From Pseudomonadota bacterium (GTDB lineage: Bacteria > Pseudomonadota > Alphaproteobacteria > Acetobacterales > Acetobacteraceae): a stretch of DNA of 15,101 bases. The stretch covers positions 1-15,101 of the forward strand of contig JAJZVE010000031.1 of NCBI GenBank assembly GCA_021845835.1, read 5' to 3'. Made by a program: the position numbers and the translations under genes. This document shows, one piece after another, positions 1-6,645 of this stretch. A model generated the notes under the pieces. It saw only the letters and a list, made by a program, of their open reading frames with translations. It was not told the DNA's origin and searched no databases. Positions within the stretch are counted from its first letter, which is position 1; each line of letters starts with the position of its first letter.

Positions 1-105
1 CAATTCAAGTAACGCCTCGCCGCGCGAACGCACGCCGTGGGTTCGCGCGCGATGTCGCCCTTCGCTCGCGTGGCATCAAATCCTGCCGCAGGAGTTAGCG
101 GCTTG

Positions 106-252
106 ATGGAAGGTGTCATGGCGCCGGGCCAGGTTCTGACGGCGTTCAAGGCGGCGACGCCGTGCCTGGGGCTGTCGCCGCGGCTGGTTTATGCCATCGA
201 CTGGCTGTTCCGGTTCACCCGGCCGCAGGACTGGGGGAGGGGAGGATGTTGA
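106..252 (+). pseudogene. repC: RepC-like plasmid replication initiator, N-terminal fragment
   Basis: The 48 residues from the ATG at 106 resemble the N-terminus of RepC, the replication initiator of repABC-type alphaproteobacterial plasmids. The supporting motifs are LGLSPRLVYAIDWLF followed by FTRPQDW, which in RepC precede the first DNA-binding helices. RepC is normally about 400 residues. Here the frame stops after WGRGGC, so nearly the whole protein is missing. I chose 106 because AGGAG at 90-94 lies 11 bases upstream; the TTG at 103 is an alternative. The frame is open back to a GTG at 37, but those codons look non-coding. No repA or repB is visible upstream. The fragment is best read as debris from a second plasmid or from a rearrangement. 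The family call is from memory of the motif and is moderately sure. Confidence 0.6.
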
Positions 253-368
253 TTTGCAGCGGCATTTGACCCGAAAAAAGCAGAATCCCGCCGCCGCAGA
301 CGCCTGAACTTGACCCCAGACAGAGACACGATATTCATTTAACCAGACCCAATCGATGACGCTCAGGT

Positions 369-463
369 GGCCGACATCAAATCGGAATACCCGGCCGGCT
401 TGAGATCGGAATCAGTGGCCGGCTTCGAATTGGAATGCATGGCCGACTTCATCGGAATCCGCA
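369..463. mobile_element. IS21-like element end: four 24-bp direct repeats
   Basis: Four copies of a unit close to GGCCGRCWTCNNATCGGAAT begin at 369, 393, 417 and 441, an exact 24-bp period. The last copy ends in CCGCA at 463, so read from the other strand the boundary is TGCGGATTCCGATG. Ends of this form, with repeated transposase-binding sites inside the terminal inverted repeat, are typical of IS21-family elements. No istA or istB is present, so only one end survives. The flank at 253-368 has no gene I can recognise and may be further element remnant. Iterons of a plasmid origin are an alternative reading, given the repC fragment next door, but the terminal sequence fits an IS better. Confidence 0.6.
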
Positions 464-594
464 GTCTCGGCCCAGCAGGGAATATTGCCCCCGTCGCGTG
501 GATCATTATCCGATGAAAATTTAGGGTCAAATTTCCAACGCAGCATGTCAGCGGTCACTTTGTCGCTGATCTGCTTCCATTGCGCGGGTGTCAT
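412..594 (-). pseudogene. small hypothetical gene truncated by the IS end
   Basis: A minus-strand gene starts at ATG 594 with a strong ribosome binding site, AAGGAG five bases upstream. It begins MTPAQWKQISDKVTADML and reads natural-looking, hydrophilic protein up to about residue 44. From there the codons are those of the IS21-like end (boundary at 463), and the frame closes at 412 after 16 foreign residues. The intact gene probably continued beyond the insertion, but no continuation is visible. It diverges from the large HTH gene at 684 and shares a 90-bp intergenic region containing that gene's presumed operator. It may therefore once have been co-regulated or part of the same module. I do not recognise the product. 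Confidence 0.5.
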
Positions 595-655
595 TCGCTC
601 TCCTTCGTCCAGGCTGTCGTTGCGCAGCCTTGCGTCGTAGGCCGATCCATGGCAT

Positions 656-684
656 TGTAGGTCATAGGATTTATAGGACCTACA
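656..684. promoter_or_regulatory. inverted-repeat operator at the start of the HTH gene
   Basis: TGTAGGTC (656-663) and GACCTACA (677-684) form perfect 8-bp arms around a 13-bp centre. The right arm runs into the ATG at 684 and covers the ribosome binding site AGGA (675-678). A repressor bound here would block transcription and translation start, and could also affect the divergent gene at 594. The natural candidate is the XRE-type helix-turn-helix domain of the protein encoded immediately downstream. Autoregulation is an inference. Confidence 0.55.
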
Positions 685-3600
685 TGTCAATCGACTCGCT
701 CTCACCGGAACAGGTCAAGGCGGCGCGGGCGCTGCTTGCCTGGTCGCAGCAGGAACTCGCAGCCGCCGCTCGGGTATCTCCTTCGACGGTCGCCGACTTT
801 GAGCGGGGCATGCGCACGCCGGTGCCGAACAATGCGCTGGCCATCCGCGAGGTCTTGGAGAGCAAAGGCCTGGAGTTCATTGCTGGCGGCGTCGTGGAAA
901 AAGCGATGTTGCCTCCACGTCCGCCAAGCTCGCACCCGGGGATGCTGTTGCGCTGGGTGAACGCGACGCACTTGTCTCAGTGGGGCGAACGGCGGGACGG
1001 GCAAAGTGGCATCCCGGAGCTGCTACGCCGACTAATCTATGCCGCAGTCGGGCCTGCCGCGGCTGTTCACTTCCCTGCCGATGAAAGCGTTCAGTACCCT
1101 GGTTGGGACGGTATTTGCACTGTCTCGGCGGGTTCTGAGTTCGTGCCCGGCGGAAAATCGGGGTGGGAGATTGGCGCTCAGCGGAGGGCGATCCGCGCCA
1201 AGGCAGATGAAGATTTTGCGAAGCGAACGGCCGACCCGCTCGGGCACGATCCACGCAAGACGACCTTCGTCTTCGTCACCCCCCAGCGGTTCGTCGGCAA
1301 GGACAAATGGGTGGCGGAGAAGAAGGCACTCGGTGTCTGGCGCGATGTCTCCGCTATCGATGGGGATGACTTAGTTCATTGGCTCGAAGCCCATCCGGCG
1401 GTAGCTCAATGGTTGTCGGTGACCATTGGCCGCCGGCCAAAGGGTCTACGCAATATGGAGGAAGTGTGGGCCGAATGGATCCGCGCAACCAAGACGCCGT
1501 TGACACCGGACGTCGTATTAACCAGTCGCGACGAAGAGCAAACCTCCGTTCTGAAGTGGTTGCGGGGAAAGCCGCAGCTTCTTGCCATCTCGGCCGAAGC
1601 TCCAGATGAAGCTACGGCGTTTCTCTACGCAGCGATCAGTTCCCTTCCAGAACCCTATCGGCTGGCCTATTGGAGCCGCTGCGTGGTCGCCGACACCCGG
1701 GGAATTGCCCGAGAACTAATCGGCCTCGGAACCCCTCTCATCGTCGTTTTGACGGATCCCGAAGCGGGGCTTGCTCAGCGGCTAGTTGACGATGGTCATC
1801 ACGTCTTTGCCGCTTACGGCCCGGACGTCAACAGCCTCTCGGCAGCTCGGCGTTTGTCACGGCCGTGGAAGTTCGATCTTCAGATGGCACTAGTCCGTGC
1901 AGGCCTCAATGACGAAGATGCTCATCGGTTCGCCCACGCGTCAGGGCGGAGCGTCACCGTCCTGAGGCGGCTCATGCCCGCCGCTCCTAACTACCGTTCG
2001 CATTGGGCTAAGCAAGCGCCGCCTGAGTTAATCGCCGCGATGTTCGCGGGTGCTTGGGTCGAGACATCCGCGATAGACCGCAAGATCGTCAGCACGCTGG
2101 CTGGCTGCACATATGAGCAGGTCGAGGCAATGCTCGCCCCGCTCGCCGCAACACTGGATGGTCCCATCGTGCGGCTGGGTGAGGTTTGGAAGGTGGCGTC
2201 TCTACGTGACCTTTGGACCCAGATCGGCCAGCAAGTGACGTCAAGCCAGATGGCGAATTTCGAGACTGCTTTTCACTCTGTTTTGGGTACGATTAATCCC
2301 CGCTATGCCCGGCGACCAAAGAGCATCTATTATGAGGAAGAGGGCGAATTCGGTGAGGAGGCTTCCGGAGCACTGCGCCGTGGCCTAACTGAGGCAATGA
2401 TCCCGTTGGCGGTCTATCCTGATCGTGCGGAACTAATTGCAAACCCACCTGGACACGTCGCCGGCGCGATCCGCAAGCTGCTAAATAAGGCATCGCCGGC
2501 GCTCTGGTGGTCGTTGTCCTCCGACCTGCACGACATTGCCGAGGCAGCGCCAGATGAGTTTCTGGCCGCGCTAGAGATCGGACTTGAGGGTGTCGATCGA
2601 CCGATCATGTCGCTGTTTCGCAGCGACGAGGGGCCGATGCACCCGACAGAGTACCTCGCGAACCTGCTGTGGGCGCTAGAGATGCTGGCCCGCAGCCCCG
2701 ATTATCTAATGCGCTCTGCACTCCTCCTAGCGCATTTGGACGAGGTCGATCCCGGCGGTAATTGGGGAAATCGTCCATTCGGGTCGCTGCGCCGGATCTT
2801 CGTGAGTTGGTCACCGCAAACCTACGCCACGCCGGCCGAGCGCCTAAAGGTGATAGACCGGATCGTCCATCAACACTCTGAAGTCGGTTGGAAGCTTTTG
2901 CTTGCCCTGGCGCCCCACTTCCATGACACGTCGGAACCCTCATCTATGCCGAACTGGCGCGACTTCGCGCCCGACAAATCAGAGGTGATCACCTGGCCGT
3001 CACTGGCTGCGGCGGGCAGCGCGATCGGTGTGCGGTTACTTCAGCAGGTCGGCCATGATGGCGAACGCTGGCGTGCTCTGCTTTCTCTCTGGAGAAACTT
3101 CGATGGCAAGTGGCGCGCCACCGCGGTGAAGCAGCTTGAAACCTTTGCCCGTCGTCTAAACGACCCTGCCGAAATCGAGCTGATGCGTGACAAACTGCGA
3201 GGCCTGCTGCAGAACCACCGGGCCTTCAAGGATGCCCAATGGGCGTTGGCCGAAAAGGACCTTAAGCCGCTCGATAAAGTGTTCGAACTTCTCCAACCCA
3301 AAGGTGTGGAAGACCGGGTTCGCTGGCTGTTTCGGCCCGGCGCCAATCAGATGGGGCCAAATATCGATTGGCGTACGGAACAGGCCGAGCTTGAGGTCCG
3401 GCAAACGGAGGCCGCCGAGAATCTTGTTGTGGAACTTTCGTCAGACCAGCTGTTCGCCTTCGCCTCGACCATTACGATGCACCACGCGTTCGGTGCGGCG
3501 ATCGTTAAGACGACTGCCAAAGAGGAATTCAAGCACGGCCTCATGAAGCGGGGCCTCCTCGCTGAGGAGGGCGCCCGCGCGGATGTCGGCGTTGGAATCC

Positions 3601-4724
3601 TGTACGGACTCAAGCTGCAAGCGGGTGATAATGGCGACGCCTGGGTGCGCAATCTTTGGCGTCAGGCCATCGAGGAAGCCTGGGGCGACCGAGCTGAAAT
3701 GCGCATTGTCCACTGTTTGCCGCCGACAGCATCGACGTGGGCTGACATCGAGGCAAGATCTGCAAGTCTGACGGAGTTATACTGGCGAACCCTTCGCGCT
3801 TTTTGTATCCCCGACAGCGCCGATCCGACCTACATCGTCGATCGTCTCCTGGTCGTCGGCCGCGGCCGGGACGCAGTAGGATGGCTCGGCCACAATATCA
3901 AGATCAAGCCCAGTGGCACGCTTCTCGTCCGTGCTCTGCGAGCGGCTGCGAAGTCGGACCAACAGGCTAGTGGTAATGACGCAACGATGCTTAGTCACTG
4001 GGTCGGTATCCTGCTCAACTACCTCGAAACCGACACTGAGGTCAGTGATCAGGATATAGTCGGCCTAGAGTGGATGTATTTTCAGGCCCTGCGTCATTCG
4101 CCCCGGCCGGCGCGCACTTTGCACCGTGCCCTGGCCCGCGATCCCGAGTTCTTCGTCTATCTCCTGAAACTGATCTTCCTGCCGGCGGAGGACAGCGGCA
4201 TCGTTGAGCCCGAGGCGGAAAATCCGGAGAGCGCCCGTCTCCTGGCAAGCCAAGCGTATGACGTCTTACACGATTGGGCACATGTTCCCGGGGCCGATGA
4301 CCAGGGCGTAATCGACGCAGTGGCATTGGAGATCTGGGTCAAGCGTGCCCGCAAGCTGCTGGTCGAAGCAGGACGCGGCGAGATCGGCGATAGCAAGATC
4401 GGTGAAATCCTCTCGGCATCGCAACGCATGCCCGACGAGCCGTGGCCTCCGGTGCCGGTACGCGACATCATCGAGGTGACGCGAAGCCGAACCCTGGAGC
4501 AGGGGTTTGAGGTCGGGCTATATAACCGGCGCGGCGTAACTGTTCGCATGCCCCATGACCGCGGCGGGCAAGAGCGCGCCCTAGCTGAACGTTACCGCCG
4601 CGACGCCGTTGCTCTCCGATTCGACTGGCCTCGGACCGCTGCGTGTCTGGATCGGATCGCAGCAACCTACACTGTTGACGCAGGCCGGCAGGATCTCAGC
4701 GCCGAACAGAGAGATTGGTTATGA
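684..4724 (+). CDS. giant HTH protein with nuclease-like domain and helical C-terminus
   Basis: This 1346-aa protein begins with an XRE-type helix-turn-helix (about residues 6-65; VKAARALLAWSQQELAAAA). Residues 125-250 resemble a PD-(D/E)XK nuclease region: GWDG at 140-143, WEIG at 161-164, KAD at 173-175, then the beta strand TTFVFVTPQR near 193-202. Residues 275-365 have the layout of a P-loop ATPase (LAISAEAPDEATAF, PLIVVLTDPE) but lack GxxxxGK and a clear DE Walker B. The remaining ~950 residues are predicted helical, without obvious membrane segments, and end in a conserved-looking block (DEPWPPVPVRDIIE, NRRGVTV). I chose ATG 684 because AGGA precedes it and the HTH starts there. An in-frame upstream extension to 588 reads as non-coding. 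The architecture of nuclease, NTPase-like centre and helical repeats is what STAND-type defence proteins show, so a phage-defence role is my inference. No substrate is known to me. The gene stands alone between mobile debris. Confidence 0.85.
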   Translation: MSIDSLSPEQVKAARALLAWSQQELAAAARVSPSTVADFERGMRTPVPNNALAIREVLESKGLEFIAGGVVEKAMLPPRPPSSHPGMLLRWVNATHLSQWGERRDGQSGIPELLRRLIYAAVGPAAAVHFPADESVQYPGWDGICTVSAGSEFVPGGKSGWEIGAQRRAIRAKADEDFAKRTADPLGHDPRKTTFVFVTPQRFVGKDKWVAEKKALGVWRDVSAIDGDDLVHWLEAHPAVAQWLSVTIGRRPKGLRNMEEVWAEWIRATKTPLTPDVVLTSRDEEQTSVLKWLRGKPQLLAISAEAPDEATAFLYAAISSLPEPYRLAYWSRCVVADTRGIARELIGLGTPLIVVLTDPEAGLAQRLVDDGHHVFAAYGPDVNSLSAARRLSRPWKFDLQMALVRAGLNDEDAHRFAHASGRSVTVLRRLMPAAPNYRSHWAKQAPPELIAAMFAGAWVETSAIDRKIVSTLAGCTYEQVEAMLAPLAATLDGPIVRLGEVWKVASLRDLWTQIGQQVTSSQMANFETAFHSVLGTINPRYARRPKSIYYEEEGEFGEEASGALRRGLTEAMIPLAVYPDRAELIANPPGHVAGAIRKLLNKASPALWWSLSSDLHDIAEAAPDEFLAALEIGLEGVDRPIMSLFRSDEGPMHPTEYLANLLWALEMLARSPDYLMRSALLLAHLDEVDPGGNWGNRPFGSLRRIFVSWSPQTYATPAERLKVIDRIVHQHSEVGWKLLLALAPHFHDTSEPSSMPNWRDFAPDKSEVITWPSLAAAGSAIGVRLLQQVGHDGERWRALLSLWRNFDGKWRATAVKQLETFARRLNDPAEIELMRDKLRGLLQNHRAFKDAQWALAEKDLKPLDKVFELLQPKGVEDRVRWLFRPGANQMGPNIDWRTEQAELEVRQTEAAENLVVELSSDQLFAFASTITMHHAFGAAIVKTTAKEEFKHGLMKRGLLAEEGARADVGVGILYGLKLQAGDNGDAWVRNLWRQAIEEAWGDRAEMRIVHCLPPTASTWADIEARSASLTELYWRTLRAFCIPDSADPTYIVDRLLVVGRGRDAVGWLGHNIKIKPSGTLLVRALRAAAKSDQQASGNDATMLSHWVGILLNYLETDTEVSDQDIVGLEWMYFQALRHSPRPARTLHRALARDPEFFVYLLKLIFLPAEDSGIVEPEAENPESARLLASQAYDVLHDWAHVPGADDQGVIDAVALEIWVKRARKLLVEAGRGEIGDSKIGEILSASQRMPDEPWPPVPVRDIIEVTRSRTLEQGFEVGLYNRRGVTVRMPHDRGGQERALAERYRRDAVALRFDWPRTAACLDRIAATYTVDAGRQDLSAEQRDWL

Positions 4725-5370
4725 TATGTCGTCTCGTAGGCGCTGTTCTGCGGGCTCTTCGATAACGGTCTCGCAATGCTACGGGCGGCCCCAGCGCCAT
4801 CTGCTCATGCACCAAATGTCTCCTCGGAGAACACTACCATGCTTCGGCTCGTTTGGATAAAACGAGCCGCCGACGGTTCATTGTAGTCGGAGTTTCGGCT
4901 AGGCGAGCATCCCAGGGCAAGAACAGTCGTAGATAATCTGCTCGGACGAGCGTCGGCTAGCGGTTGCTGCGCTCCACGATACCCGTTTGCTTTCGGCCCG
5001 TCACGCAGAGAGGCAAATGTCCGGTCCCGACCATTGGCGCCCAGAACCGGACTGGCAGAAATCCACCCGGGGCTGTCGTCCAGCGGGGCGCCCAGGAGCG
5101 TCGGCTTCGGGGCATGCCCCAGGAAAGCCTGGATGACCGTGATGGGCGCGAAGCGGCCATGGCACCAGGAATGGCCAAGGTCGGTTACGGACCTGCTTCG
5201 GCCGCTGCCGATCTGCAGGTCGAAGGTCCGCTTTCGTTCGAGGATGGTTGCATGAGTTGGGGAGCTGCGGCGGACGCACAGCAAGATTCGAGAGTGAGAG
5301 TTCGGCCGGCCGGCCGTGACGGGTTGAGGACCGCGAGAGAGGCTCGCGGCGCCCGTCGCGGAGATCCGCG
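4725..5370. other. gene-poor stretch between the giant gene and ardC
   Basis: About 650 bases hold no coding region I can support. Overlapping open frames exist on both strands (for example 4805-5377 minus and 4964-5572 plus), but their translations are rich in Arg, Pro and Ser, carry no motif and look like GC-driven shadows. A 10-bp stem hairpin lies at 4845-4869. The last ~50 bases supply the ribosome binding site for the ardC remnant (GGAG at 5360-5363). Confidence 0.5.
4845..4869 (+). terminator. hairpin downstream of the giant gene
   Basis: CGGCTCGTTT (4845-4854) and AAACGAGCCG (4860-4869) form a perfect 10-bp stem with a 5-base loop, 120 bases after the stop of the giant gene. There is no clear T tract after it, so a rho-independent terminator is possible but not certain. 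Confidence 0.4.
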
Positions 5371-5934
5371 ATGTCACGCTCAGCCGCTCGCGCTCGTGCC
5401 GGTCAGGACCGGGCGAGCCTCTATGCCGAGATCACCGATGAGATCATCGGCGAGCTGGAAGCCGGGCGCCTGCCCTGGGTCCAGCCCTGGGGCGCCTCGG
5501 GCGCCGGGGCGGCGGTCGGCCTGCCGAAGAACGCCGCCACCGGCCGGCGCTATTCCGGGATCAACGTGCTGATCCTCTGGGGCGCGGTCATCGAGCGCGG
5601 CTATTCCGGCCAGGCCTGGCTCACCTTCCGTCAGGCGCTCGCGCTCGGCGGCAATGTCCGCAAGGGCGAACGCGGCACCACGGTGGTCTATGCCGACCGC
5701 TTCGTGCCCGAGGCCGAGCGCGAGCGCGCCGACCGCGACGGCGACGAGCCGAGCGCCATCCCGTTCCTGAAGCGCTTCACGGTGTTCAACACCGATCAGT
5801 GCGATGGCCTGCCCGACACGATCGCATCCACGGCACCGCCGGTTCCCGAGGGCGAACCGCGCCGGGAATCCCGGATACTCCAACGCTTGAGGAGTATTTT
5901 ATTGACAGCATCCGTCACCCCTCTCATGTTTTGA
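5371..5934 (+). pseudogene. ardC: ArdC-type antirestriction protein, C-terminally truncated
   Basis: The first ~160 residues match the ssDNA-binding N-terminal domain of ArdC/TraC-type antirestriction proteins. Visible signature blocks are LYAEITDEIIGELEAG, PWVQPW, ATGRRYSGINVLILW, WLTFRQA, GGNVRKGERGTTVVY and FTVFNTDQCDGLP. Intact family members are around 300 residues and carry a C-terminal zinc-metallopeptidase-like domain. Here homology ends near base 5850, and about 27 unrelated codons lead to a stop at 5934. The loss point lies just before the promoter of the toxin-antitoxin pair, so insertion of that cassette or a deletion probably removed the rest. The start ATG at 5371 has GGAG upstream. 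ArdC protects incoming plasmid DNA from restriction during conjugation; this copy is probably non-functional, or at most an isolated ssDNA-binding domain. Confidence 0.8.
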
Positions 5935-5956
5935 CCAGTCATAAAAACCGGTCAAA
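5902..5956 (+). promoter_or_regulatory. promoter and palindromic operator of the toxin-antitoxin pair
   Basis: TTGACA at 5902-5907 is a perfect -35 box. Seventeen bases later CATGTT (5925-5930) is a weak -10. The inverted repeat TTTGACC (5930-5936) / GGTCAAA (5950-5956), 13 bases apart, overlaps the predicted start of transcription and ends 14 bases before the antitoxin ATG. Antitoxins of the Phd/YefM type usually repress their own promoter through such a palindrome, so this is the likely autoregulatory operator. Confidence 0.5.
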
Positions 5957-5970
5957 GGGATGACCCCGGC

Positions 5971-6216
5971 ATGCGTGAAATTCAGGCTTCGGAGGCCAAA
6001 ACCCATCTTCCGCAACTGCTCGATGACGTCGAGCGCGGCGATGTCATCGTCATCACGCGCCACGGGCGGGCGATTGCCCGCCTGATACCGGAGGTGGACC
6101 GCAGGCGGGAAGAGATTGACCAGGCCATCGTCGGCATCAAGGCGCTTCGCAAGCGCACCGGCAAGGTCACGGTCGAGGAATTGCTGTCGGCCCGGCACGA
6201 GGGACATCGCTACTGA
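5971..6216 (+). CDS. Phd/YefM-family antitoxin
   Basis: The 81-aa protein starts MREIQASEAKTHLPQLLDDV and continues with GDVIVITRHGRAIARLIP, the standard N-terminal DNA-binding and dimerisation fold of Phd/YefM antitoxins. The C-terminal ~40 residues (IDQAIVGIKALRKRTGKVT onward) would be the toxin-binding tail, flexible until bound. Length is typical. The stop TGA (6214-6216) shares one base with the ATG of the toxin, so the two are translationally coupled and the antitoxin is made first. It should neutralise the PIN-domain RNase encoded next and repress the shared promoter at 5902-5956. The pair would act as a plasmid stabilisation or stress module. The call rests on clear family motifs. Confidence 0.92.
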   Translation: MREIQASEAKTHLPQLLDDVERGDVIVITRHGRAIARLIPEVDRRREEIDQAIVGIKALRKRTGKVTVEELLSARHEGHRY

Positions 6217-6632
6217 TGCCGTTTGTTCTCGACGCCTCGATTGCGGCGTGCTGGGCTTTCGCGGACGAGGACCACCCGGTCGCGGCTCTGGCGCTGGAGC
6301 GGATGCGAACGGATACGGCGCTGGTTCCGAGCCTGTGGTGGTTCGAACTGCGCAACACCCTCATCGTCAGCGAGCGGCGAGGCCGTTTGACAGAGACCGA
6401 CACCGCGCTTTTTCTGCGCGAGATTGCCCGCCTTCCGATAACGGCCGACCGTTCTCCCGGCGAGGCGGCGGTTCTCATGGCCGCCCGCCAGCATCGGCTC
6501 ACGGTCTATGATGCGAGCTATCTCGAATTGGCGCAGCGTGAAGGCGTGCCGCTTGCGACGCTCGATGGCGATTTGAGGAGGGCGGCGAAGGCGGCAAGGA
6601 TATCCCTGCTTGAAGCACGCTCGTCAGAATAA
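6216..6632 (+). CDS. vapC: VapC-family PIN-domain toxin (RNase)
   Basis: The 138-aa protein has the four acidic positions expected of a PIN-domain ribonuclease: D6 (VLDASIAACW), E44 (SLWWFELRNTL), D99 (LTVYDASYLELA) and D117 (LATLDGDLRRAA). VapC toxins are Mg-dependent endoribonucleases that usually cut tRNA or rRNA and are held inactive by the cognate antitoxin, here the upstream Phd/YefM protein, whose stop codon overlaps this start by one base. Length and motif order are normal and the active site looks intact, so the toxin is probably functional. The stop at 6632 lies 13 bases from the end of the convergent serine recombinase gene, with no obvious terminator between. The RNA target cannot be told from the sequence. 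Confidence 0.93.
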   Translation: MPFVLDASIAACWAFADEDHPVAALALERMRTDTALVPSLWWFELRNTLIVSERRGRLTETDTALFLREIARLPITADRSPGEAAVLMAARQHRLTVYDASYLELAQREGVPLATLDGDLRRAAKAARISLLEARSSE

Positions 6633-6645
6633 GCCGCTACTGCCG

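Noticed and set aside
588..683. 32-codon N-terminal extension of the giant HTH gene
   Set aside because: It would run through the inverted repeat and RBS, reads as Arg/Cys-rich non-protein sequence, and the HTH fold begins right after ATG 684.
4805..5377. 190-codon minus-strand frame between the giant gene and ardC
   Set aside because: Its composition (Arg, Ser, Pro) is typical of chance frames in GC-rich DNA, it overlaps other open frames, and no motif was recognised.
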